Shown here in pieces: positions 37,901 to 44,720 of a stretch of 64,000 nt of DNA. A program made the position numbers and the translations under genes. The notes beneath the pieces are model-generated. The model saw nothing but the letters and a program-made list of their open reading frames with translations. It was not told the origin of the DNA and did no database searches. Location of the stretch: assembly GCF_029852145.1 (NCBI RefSeq), contig NC_079970.1, positions 19,410,331 through 19,474,330 on the forward strand. Reading direction: 5' to 3'. Source of the DNA: Microplitis mediator (taxonomy: Eukaryota; Arthropoda; Insecta; Hymenoptera; Braconidae). Position 1 is the stretch's first letter; each line of letters starts with the position of its first letter.

Positions 37901-38849
37901 ATAACGGTGATGAGACAATCGTTTGTTGTTTACCAGCTACGACTCAGTTCTTGTTTAATTTTTTTATTATTTTACTCCATGTACACCAAAGTCTTACCTC
38001 ATTTTTCCAGGGTCCACCGTTCACTTACAGATATGGATTTTCTTTTCTGTTATACGTCAGTGGATTTATCACGACCGAGGTTGCCGGTACTTCCGCAATA
38101 TTTCTCTACATATCTTGGCATCAACGAGACTTTGGTAAACGAGAATTAAGCCGAAAAAATTGCGAGGTATTCATTTATCTTTACGTAATTTTTCAATTTG
38201 TTTATATATTTTATACTTAATCATATATTTTATTACTTATATTTTTATTTCTTAGGATGTTTATCATCTGAGTAATCACGTCCATCAGCAAAATTTTCAC
38301 CCCAGTCACTCTCATAATACTCACAGCAGTTTCTTGTGTGAGAGACATCAAAAGCGATACTTCTTCAGCAGGGATTCTGTGGATCAAGTGGATTTCGATG
38401 AATTTCTTCCACCCCCTCCTAGTCTTGATTATCACGAGTACCCAAGACAATTTCCACGAGACCTCACTACGCAAACGGTGAGAAATGACAATCACATTAG
38501 GGGAGAATACGATTACTCTTTTGACTTTTATTATTATTATCATTATTTTACTTTTTTTTTTTTATGATATAAGATTATGAATATTCATAAATATAATGGT
38601 AATTTTTTAATTTAAAACTTTTGTATCTCATTAATTTCATTTCATTTATTTCTTCTTTTTATTTTATTTTTTTTTTTATTTTAAATAAAGATTAGTACGA
38701 CGGCTGATGTACTAAATGATGAGTATGGGTCAAATCTTCAACATGAGTTTGTAACGTTTGACTTTGAAACACCTTTTCCACCAGCACCGCCGGTCAAAGG
38801 TAGTAGTGAATGGCCATTAGAAGCATTTAGACGTACGACTCCTGTTTGA
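22618..38849 (+). CDS. stg1: Stargazin/TARP-like voltage-dependent calcium channel gamma-family protein (7 coding exons)
   Basis: Joining 22618-22939, 29880-29972, 33593-33736, 35612-35700, 38011-38166, 38256-38477 and 38691-38849 gives 394 aa. All junctions have GT-AG introns and matching phases. Seen: Cys-rich N-terminus (residues 3-10), TM1 about 48-70, an extracellular loop with W72, N-glycosylation site N86, GLWRVC (99-104) and C115, TM2 about 144-167, TM3 about 173-201, TM4 about 226-250, a cytoplasmic tail rich in His, Tyr and Pro, and C-terminal RRTTPV. The GLW-C loop, an IDYFP segment after the second Cys, four TMs and the TTPV PDZ ligand are the stargazin/CACNG2 pattern. In that family the protein is an auxiliary subunit of AMPA-type glutamate receptors or calcium channels, anchored by PDZ scaffolds. 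ATG 22618 is chosen because an in-frame TAG lies four codons upstream. Introns 1-4 and 7 are full of MITEs; introns 5 (89 bp) and 6 (213 bp) are not. The gene symbol rests on family resemblance to insect stargazin. Confidence 0.9.
24180..24304. mobile_element. Family O element fragment
   Basis: It has ACACAAAAAAAAATTTCTTG at the left, CTCAAGAAA/TTTCTTGA units and a T-homopolymer at the right. Confidence 0.5.
24336..24832. mobile_element. GGAGGGCTGGG-terminal MITE (family L relative)
   Basis: Ends GTGGAGGGCTGGGTAATACG and CCCGTTTTGCCCAGCCCTCC pair. GGGGTACC modules recur. The style matches the GGGGAGGG elements with a different module. Confidence 0.75.
25049..25073. repeat. (CA)n microsatellite
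   Basis: About 12 CA units lie in intron 1. Confidence 0.95.
26435..26821. mobile_element. ATGGTAA-module MITE (family E), copy 1
   Basis: The ends are CACGGAGAAAAATGTATAGT and ACCATAAATTTCTCTCCATG with TA on both sides. Units ATGGTAA/TTACCAT and ATGGGAA/TTCCCAT alternate. Confidence 0.85.
27430..27670. mobile_element. Family O element, TA-flanked
   Basis: The ends are CAGAAAAAAAAGTACTTC and AATTTTTTTTTTTTCTGTG, with AAATTTCTTGG units. Confidence 0.7.
28414..29620. mobile_element. CTCAAAA-module element with nested CCCCATAAGTCA element
   Basis: The outer parts (28,414-28,579 and 29,251-29,620) carry AGTTTAGCTCTCAAAA/TTTTGAGG units and ACAAAAAACAAATTC near both ends. 28580-29250 has ends GAATCGTTTATTTGAGAAAC and the complement, with probable AAAT duplications. 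Confidence 0.65.
29880..29972 (+). CDS. stg1: stg1-like exon 2 (extracellular loop)
   Basis: This 93-bp exon follows acceptor TTCTTTTAG and ends at donor GTAAGT. It encodes residues 108-138 and holds the second conserved Cys (C115), then SSIDYFPNEEY, the equivalent of the stargazin loop segment before TM2. It is phase 1 on both sides, matching exons 1 and 3. Confidence 0.88.
30419..30935. mobile_element. Family B MITE nested in family E
   Basis: It is TA-flanked with ends CACTGTAAAAAATCACCGGG and CTCTTTTTACAGTG. 30,690-30,830 is a tandem of TTTTACACCGG-TTACCCCG-type units. Confidence 0.9.
31008..31304. mobile_element. CACGGAAAGAAATTTTC foldback nested in family E
   Basis: It is TA-flanked. 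Arms CACGGAAAGAAATTTTCTTT and AAAGAAAATTTCTTTCAGTG pair. ATTACCGT/ACGGTAAT units lie inside. Confidence 0.85.
32200..33212. mobile_element. CACGCTGAAAAAAAAA element nested in family E
   Basis: It is TA-flanked with ends CACGCTGAAAAAAAAAACGG and TTTTTTTTCAGCATG. The host sequence rejoins as CCATTTAT-TA-TGGTAA. It contains the CATGAT-array element 32229-32918. Confidence 0.75.
32229..32918. mobile_element. AACATGAT-array foldback (family F, 690 bp)
   Basis: The ends are CACGGAAAAAAATTAATCGT and the complement, flanked by TG. The interior is almost only AACATGAT/ATCATGTT octamers with TGAATGC, TAGCCGA and TTACCGC linkers. A ~130-bp higher-order unit is repeated about twice in the right half. 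Confidence 0.9.
33593..33736 (+). CDS. stg1: stg1-like exon 3 (TM2 and start of TM3)
   Basis: This 144-bp exon is bounded by TTTTAG and GTAAGT, phase 1 in and out. It encodes residues 139-186: TM2, a short basic cytoplasmic turn (SRPRHQ) and the first half of TM3. The intron before it is almost wholly a nested MITE stack. Confidence 0.9.
34378..35130. repeat. Dispersed repeat with GTGTGTGT core, split by a MITE
   Basis: CCGATTTGAACG, CCAATTGGCTGATTCG and a (GT)n core near 34,508-34,537 suggest an interspersed repeat. The reading continues across 34719-35032 (AACTTATAAACCAATTGG). The family name is unknown and boundaries are approximate. Confidence 0.4.
34719..35032. mobile_element. CACGGAAAAAAATGAAC MITE (family S), copy 1
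   Basis: It is TA-flanked, with arms carrying CAAATAGTAATTTTTAAAG. It is intact at 314 bp and serves as reference for the interrupted copy at 36058-37549. Confidence 0.85.
35134..35550. mobile_element. Family C MITE, copy 2
   Basis: The ends are CACTGTAAAAAATTTTTTTG and AATTTTTTACAGTG with TG on both sides. It is collinear with 4181-4603. Confidence 0.9.
35612..35700 (+). CDS. stg1: stg1-like exon 4 (end of TM3, second extracellular loop)
   Basis: This 89-bp exon lies between acceptor TTACCCAG and donor GTTAGT, phase 1 in and 0 out. It completes TM3 (GLLMLVGMIMYISVF) and enters the second loop (KAEVGSKLRPRSSFQ). A MITE ends only about 60 bp before the acceptor. Confidence 0.88.
36634..37340. 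mobile_element. Family T MITE (level 3)
   Basis: It is TA-flanked with ends CACGGAGAAAATTAAATAGT and ATTATTTAATTTTCTCCGTG. Units are TAGTAATT and TAGATAGTAGTGAATAC. Confidence 0.88.
36673..37148. mobile_element. TTCATGATGAA-module MITE (family U, level 4)
   Basis: It is TA-flanked with ends CCCGTGTAAAAAAAATTTTT and AATAATTTTTTTACACGAG. Arms carry TTCATCATGAATT and GTGACACAAATATC. Confidence 0.85.
38011..38166 (+). CDS. stg1: stg1-like exon 5 (TM4)
   Basis: This 156-bp exon follows acceptor TTTTTCCAG and ends at donor GTATTC, phase 0 on both sides. It encodes residues 217-268: YRYGFSF, which resembles the YSYGWSF of stargazins before TM4, then TM4 and a basic juxtamembrane stretch (WHQRDFGKRELSRKN). 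The open frame extending upstream to 37876 is intron readthrough. Confidence 0.9.
38256..38477 (+). CDS. stg1: stg1-like exon 6 (cytoplasmic tail, His/Pro-rich)
   Basis: This 222-bp exon lies between TTTCTTAG and GTGAGA, phase 0 on both sides. It encodes residues 269-342, with a His-rich run (HLSNHVHQQNFHPSHSHNTH), RYFFSRDS, an acidic DQVDFDEF block, PPPPS and YHEYPRQFPRD. In TARPs this region is the regulated intracellular tail; the Ser in RYFFSRDS could be phosphorylated (inference). Confidence 0.85.
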
Positions 38850-38860
38850 TACAGCGTTAG
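38691..38860 (+). CDS. stg1: stg1-like exon 7 with stop TGA and PDZ ligand
   Basis: Acceptor AAATAAAG starts this exon at 38691. Coding runs to TGA 38847-38849 and ends EAFRRTTPV. TTPV is a class I PDZ ligand, and RRTTPV is the C-terminus known for mammalian stargazin (from memory). Eleven bases after the stop there is a strong donor, TTAG|GTAGGT (38861), so the 3' UTR would be spliced close to the stop. That position is under 50 nt, so it need not trigger decay of the mRNA. Confidence 0.87.
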
Positions 38861-39122
38861 GTAGGTTTTAATTTATTTATTTACCAATTGATATCTTAAA
38901 CTTTTTATTTTTTATATTTTATGTAACTTATGCCGAAGAATACGCCGCTAACTGGCTAAAGTCAACCTCATAAAATTTCATATTAAAATACAATCCTTTC
39001 TGATTGGTAAAACGAGGGGTTTAATATATATTAAAACATTCATTTTTTATATTAAACCACTGGATGTGAGTGAAATGGGCAGAGTAGATTCCTAATCAAT
39101 AATTCAAGCCAATAACATCTTT

Positions 39123-39592
39123 CTAGTGGATCCGAATCACGGTAAATTACCGTAATTTACCTCATTTTGTCGGAGTTTATTTGAAGGTACGGTTTCTCTA
39201 TAGCAAATTTACCGCAGCTGGCGGTAATTTACTGATTTTTTAGTTTTTTTACGGCAATTTACTGTAATATAACGTAATTTGCGCGATGTCACGGTAAATT
39301 ACCGTTAAAATATGAAAATTTACTGTAATTTGCGGCATTTTTACCGCAAGCACTGAATGCCTTTTTATTTTCACAGTGCAATACTTCACTTTACGGCAAT
39401 ATACCGTAAGGTTGACGCAATTCCGCGGTAATTTACCGCAAATTTACGGTAACATTGCTGTACTTTTGCCGTAAAATTCCGTACGTTTACCGTAAACTTC
39501 AATATTTTACCATAAAATGTCGTAATTTATGGTAATTCTGCCGAACACCGGTAATTACGGTAAATTACTGAAATTTGGATCCGCCAGGGCTA
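39123..39592. mobile_element. ACGGTAAATTACCGT-module element (family K), copy 1
   Basis: The ends are CTAGTGGATCCGAATCACGG and TTTGGATCCGCCAGGG. The interior is CGGTAAATTACCG and GCGGTAATTT units. It lies in intron 7 of the stg1-like gene. Confidence 0.75.
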
Positions 39593-39743
39593 TCACTTTT
39601 CTTTCTTATGACGTCACTTTGAATTTAGCTATTTTATAAACATGACTAAAATCTCTAGACTGCACATGCGGATTTAATTAATCAGCACACGTATGTGTAG
39701 ATCAAGGCAACGTTAGCTGAATTTTATAACCTTACATATCTCA

Positions 39744-39891
39744 CCCTAGCGGATCCGAATTACGGTATCCAGCAGAATTGCCGTAATTTTCGGTAAAAAT
39801 GCGACAATTTACCATGATCTGCAGTAGATTGCGGTATTTTAACGTAAATTACCGTAATTCTGCTGGATATAGTAATTCGGATCCACTAGGG
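39744..39891. mobile_element. Family K element, copy 2 (148 bp)
   Basis: The ends are CCCTAGCGGATCCGAATTAC and GTAATTCGGATCCACTAGGG, with ACGGTA.. units between. Confidence 0.85.
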
Positions 39892-40047
39892 CTATTAATT
39901 GATACGACATAAAACCAAAGATAACTTTCTCTTTATTGATTTAAATTTTTTTAAATTAATAAATAAATGAATAGAGTTAAACAAAGTATTCAACTTCATG
40001 AAGTATAAACCTTTTTTTAATTATAAAGTAAATTGTTTTTATAACTT

Positions 40048-40308
40048 CCTGACTCATCCGCATTACGGTCAATTACCGTAATTTACGGCATTCGGAAGAA
40101 TTGCGGTATTTTAGGTAAATTACGATATGTTAAAGTAAACGTACGGCATTTTACGGCGAAGGTGTGACATTTTTGCCGTAAATTATCGTATGTTACTGTA
40201 AATTGCCGTAAAATGCGACAACTTCGCCGTAGAAATACCGTATTTCCTAGTAAATACGACAAAACGCGGTCAATTACGGAAATTATCATAATTCGGATCT
40301 GCCAGGGC
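40048..40308. mobile_element. Family K element, copy 3
   Basis: The ends are CCTGACTCATCCGCATTACG and AATTCGGATCTGCCAGGG, with the same unit set. It lies about 160 bp before the last exon. Confidence 0.8.
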
Positions 40309-40471
40309 TCTGACCGCATGAAGCTGACTTTAGACATTTAACGGCATCTTTCTTCGTGCATTAATTACATAAACTATTGTATATATCTAGTGACATCGAG
40401 TATAATACCGATTTCACATAATGTATAAAATAATATTATCTTCTTAAAGTTATTTTTTATGCTTTTTTTAG

Positions 40472-40622
40472 GTACGCGAAGCTTGTGGAAAATCCTGCAA
40501 GTGACTCAAGCGACGAAAGTTCAGACAGTGAAGGAGAAAAAAAAGTTAAAATAAAAAAAGTTAAAGTTAAAGTACTGCTCACCCACCAAGAAGATGAGAC
40601 ACAATTAATTGTTTCCCCTTGA
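40472..40622 (+). CDS. stg1: Candidate in-frame C-terminal extension exon (TGA readthrough or alternative splice)
   Basis: Acceptor CTTTTTTTAG precedes 40472. Spliced from donor 38861, the frame after the exon 7 TGA reads YSV, then R across the junction, then YAKLVENPASDSSDESSDSE, then a GEKK-type Lys/Val-rich stretch, a Q-E-D-E-T segment, and ends IVSP with TGA at 40620-40622. That is 53 codons with no stop. Seen: matching phase and biased composition (acidic/Ser then Lys/Val). Alternatives: an in-frame GT donor inside exon 7 (DE|GTATGG near 38720) joins the same frame without the TGA, or the exon is plain 3' UTR. Confidence 0.5.
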
Positions 40623-40909
40623 GTCTCATTGTGACTTAATAATAATTTCTATTACTGCCACTAAACAATACACAAAAAAAATCAAAGACAATTATAAAAA
40701 AAAAAAAAAAGTTATTGTATAATTAATGGTATTGCAATCCCTGCCATATTGATTATATTACTAATATATAAGTGATACTTTATCGTGAATAATTATTAAA
40801 ATTTGTACATAAATAATTGTTATCAACATATATGTAATGACGTCGTTAATTTATATAATACAATTTAAGGCTGATATTTAATTAAATAATAATAATGATA
40901 ATATTTAAA

Positions 40910-40915
40910 AATAAA
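40910..40915 (+). terminator. Candidate polyadenylation signal for the stg1-like gene
   Basis: AATAAA lies about 290 bp after the final TGA of exon 8, in AT-rich sequence without coding potential. In DNA this AT-rich the hexamer is not rare. Confidence 0.3.
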
Positions 40916-41238
40916 ATAATTTAGATAATACAATTAGTGAAAGTGTTATAATATAAGTCAATTATTATATATTTCTTCTTCTTCTTAATGCACTTTATTT
41001 AAATAATTATGATAATGTATTTAAAAATTATTAAGACCAATGCACTTTTGAAATAGTTATATTATTTATTCATTTATTTATAATATCAAGAATCAAATTA
41101 ATTTATAAATATATATATTTATATATTTTAATTATACATTTTAAAAGTGTCAAGAGCCATACAGAAAAATAGGACAAAACTTTCCATAATATTTTAATTA
41201 CATATTGATATTCTGACTCCTTCGTCGTATCTGATACT

Positions 41239-41242
<4 letters not shown>

Positions 41243-41282
<40 letters not shown>

Positions 41283-42193
41283 GGTGGCGCAAAAAAACCG
41301 ACTATTTTTTTTTTTTCAATCTCGCATGAACACTTGTTGGTTTACGATGTTTTAAGAAGCCTCTCCACAAATCAGCTCGATCAAAAATTTTTAAGAGGTC
41401 GCTCACGAATTTTGAAAATATCGAAAATGATCGAAAGTAGGATTTTTATTAAAAAAATTTTTTTTTTCTCGTGGCAGCAATAGTTTATATTTGTAAAATC
41501 ATGACTATGCTGAAAATTTCAGCCCAAAATTTAAATATTTAAACGGCGCTCAAGAATTTTGAATGTTTCCGAGCGCAGTCTCTTGGACGTTTTTGAGCGA
41601 CCCTTAAATATTAATAATAAAGCTTCTCGATTTTTTCACCATCAATTTACATGACAATGAATGGAAATATAACCCGAGAAATAGAAATAATAAGTTATTT
41701 ACATACTTTTTTATTTTTTAATTCAATTTGTAGGTTTTTTCGCTTATTCAAAACTGACCGAATTTCATTGTTTAAGACTGTTCTGTATATTTTTGGGTAT
41801 GCAAAAGTTATATTTAAGTGAAATGACAACAATTGAGTTATAAAAACTAATTCAAACTATTAATTACATATTATCAGTTAATATTCGAAATTCTCGAGCG
41901 CCGTTTAAATATTTATATTTTGGGCTGAAATTTTCAGCATAGTCATGATTTTACAAATATAAACTATTGCTGCCACGAGAAAAAAAAATTTTTTTAAATA
42001 AAAATCCGAATTCCGATCATTTTCGATATTTTCAAAATTCGTGAGCGACCTCTTAAAATTTTTTTATCGAGCTGATTTGTGGAGAGGCTTCTTAAAACAT
42101 CGTAAACCAACAAATTTTCATGCGAGATTGAAAAAAAAAAAATAGTCGGTTTTTTTGCGCCACCCTAATATATATATATATATATATATATAT
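41243..42193. mobile_element. AGGGTGGCGCAAAAAAA foldback (family J) in a (TA)n tract
   Basis: 41281-42166 has ends AGGGTGGCGCAAAAAAACCG and the complement. Arms of about 280 bp or more pair almost perfectly (GAGGCTTCTTAAAACATCG, AAACTATTGCTGCCACGAG). (TA)n runs flank both sides, so it landed in a microsatellite. Confidence 0.85.
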
Positions 42194-42845
42194 TGTAAAA
42201 AATTAGCGGAGTGAACGCAGAGTAAATCCGGAGTGGCGAAGCGGATGACTGTTTATTTATTTAATACTTTTGGAGTGAAATTCACTCCGTAGCGGGGTTT
42301 GATTTAATATTCAAATTCCGAGTCGGAGTGAATGCGAATTTAAATAAAATCCAGACCACTCCCGCATGAAAAAAGTATATATCCGTATATATTCGGGATA
42401 ATCTGAATATATGCCGCATATATGAGACATAAATTCAGTTTTACCCGTAGGGTATAAGTACCGTTTTCGGCCACTTTAGAGCCAGTTTTGGCCACTTAGA
42501 AATTTTGAATAAAATGATTTGTAAAATATACAAAAACACGATTAATTTTTCTTAATGTGTTTGAATATATTTTTATCACACTATAGCAATGGAATTTTTT
42601 TTTAATACGTTTTCATTATTTAAAATAAAGTCTTAAATGTCCAAAAATGGAGCAGTGACCACAAATGGCACTTCTACCCTATATATCCCGGATATTTACT
42701 TTTTTCGTACGGACTCCGAAATCACTCCGCTGAAAAAAACAAACTCCGTTTACGGAGTGATTTTTTTTAAATTCCGAAACGAATTCTGAAGAGTGAATTA
42801 AAATCCATAATCACTCCAAATTCACTCCCAATTTTTTACAGTGTA
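42193..42845. mobile_element. Family A MITE with a nested 3-bp-TSD element
   Basis: The ends are TTGTAAAAAATTAGCGGAGT and AATTTTTTACAGTG. 42361-42712 interrupts it, with ends CCCGCATGAAAAAAGTA and TACTTTTTTCGTACGG. The host reads ACT on both sides, as if one ACT was duplicated. Confidence 0.75.
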
Positions 42846-43296
42846 TATGGTTCCAAAACCAAATATCAGCGGCGAAAATATGCATAGACATAAATATTTG
42901 CGGGTAAAATATCCGACGATAAAATAAACACAAGATTAATCTAAAATTAATTAAATATTTGTGGTGATGTTTTACGCAAATTCAAGTTTTTATGCGAACA
43001 ATCTAAATTACAATCGAAAAATATACAATTTCATATTCTTTTTAGGTTATTTACGTACAATAGGAAAATTGGAAGAATTACAAATTTGTTAATCTTATCT
43101 AAATATCTGCGGATAATTTTGTCTGCAGATCTTTTTGCCTACGGATATATCGTCGCGGATATTTCGTCCTTGAAAAACTAAGCGCGGTACCATATACATA
43201 TATATATAGTTTTAATTCATTAATTATTATAATATCTTCATTTACTCACTTTAACATACAATTTATTGAACGCTCTTCGTTGAAGAGAAAAAAACT
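42846..43296. other. Intergenic stretch without a gene
   Basis: It contains CGGATATTT/AAATATCCG-type short inverted units near 42,880-43,170, probably another degenerate module element. Confidence 0.35.
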
Positions 43297-43434
<138 letters not shown>

Positions 43435-43620
43435 ATTTCATTTTTTTTAACTATATACATTGTCTTTTTATGAGAGGTTTTAACAGGTACAATTGAGAAG
43501 TCGCCAATATAATAAAAAAATAGGAAATAAATATTTTTAAGCATATATTTTTCTTCTTCCTCTTCTTCATTATTATTTTTTTTTTTTTGTTTCTTTTTTT
43601 TTACTTCGCTTGTTTTTGTA

Positions 43621-44463
43621 CACTGATAAAAAAAATAGCTTTTCTAAAGATTACGGCTGCCCAATTTCAAAACACAGTAACTGACAAAAATAAAATTTTT
43701 GAAATATGCATCGAACCATGTTCACAAGACTCCACTGGAACTACACTGTAAAAAATCACCGGGGTAAGTCCAAGCAGTGTAGGTGTTAAAATCGGCGGTG
43801 TTAAATTTCAACACCGAAAGCGGTGTGAAAATACCACCGCCGCTAGTGTAAATATTCTGTACCGGTGTTACAAAAAATTCCCCGGTGTAAATTTTCATTA
43901 CGAACTGACATTTTTTGTGTTTTATAATCTTTAAGTTAATACTCCAAGCGGATGCAGCTTACCCTGCTTTTACACCGATTACTCTACATTTACACTGACA
44001 TTACTTCGCTTTTACACCGGATACCCCGCTTTTACACCAGTATTTTAACATTGCCGAATTACGCCTCCTACACCGGTGTAATTTCATTTTAACACCGAGC
44101 GGAGTTAAAATGAGTCCATTTTTAACACCGCTCTTTTTACAGTGTAAAAATACTACAAAATCGATTTCGAAAAATTTGTCAGTTACTGTGTTTTGAAATT
44201 AGGCAGCCGAGTAGACATTCTTGCTCTTAAAAGTAATTTATTGCACAATTGCACCAAAATTATATCTGAATACAAGTATTTTTTTGAGCAAAAAAAAATT
44301 ATCTTAGCAGATAGAACTTCAGCTTAACTCAATTAAGTTTTGTTACAATTCAAGAATTTCTTCACTTTCTTTTTGTAAGAATTTATTTCTTTGAGTTAAA
44401 AAGCGAATAATTTATTGGCTTGAAAAAGTTACTTTTTTCTCGAAGAATTAGTTTTTTTCTGTG
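43621..44463. mobile_element. Foldback/family O composite with nested family B MITE
   Basis: Arms TTTCAAAACACAGTAACTGA and complement (43,665-43,700 and 44,175-44,210) surround 43745-44144, a TA-flanked family B copy (CACTGTAAAAAATCACCGGG). The right end CTGTG lies 6 bp beyond the stop codon of the claudin-like gene. Confidence 0.65.
44411..44416 (-). terminator. MITE-derived polyadenylation signal of the claudin-like gene
   Basis: On the minus strand AATAAA lies about 54 nt after the stop, inside the TTCTTGGGGCAAGAA-type element that begins at 44463. It is the first AATAAA downstream of the stop. Confidence 0.4.
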
Positions 44464-44469
44464 TAATCA

Positions 44470-44720
44470 TTAACGACCTATAATAGTTGGCTCGTCAGCC
44501 ATCGCAAGTTCTTCAGTTGGTGCCTTATCACGTTTTCTTTTTTTAGAAAATAGTATAAAAGAACAGCCAGCAAGAAGGTTCCCTATACAAACAAACCACG
44601 CGAGAACCAAAGAAAAACCGTAATGCACTGATGATCCTTTAGGAAATCCTCTAACTGTATTTTTACTACCATACTCCATTGACGAAAGAACAACTTGAAT
44701 AACAACCATCACACATGCGC
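44470..44720 (-). CDS. Claudin-like gene exon 5 (TM3-TM4, C-terminus)
   Basis: The acceptor is the weak TATTAAAG; coding starts GACVMVVIQ and ends with TAA at 44470-44472. It finishes TM3, then TM4 and a charged tail ending DEPTIIGR. The preceding intron is only 85 bp. A MITE begins 6 bp after the stop. Confidence 0.85.

Noticed and set aside
37876..38220. Single long frame covering TM4 without splicing
   Set aside because: The part before 38011 is intron, with a clear TTTTTCCAG acceptor, and the part after 38166 passes a donor in phase with exon 6.
38217..38543. 108-codon minus-strand frame
   Set aside because: It is antisense to stg1-like exon 6; the plus strand has phase-matched exons and the minus frame lacks family similarity.
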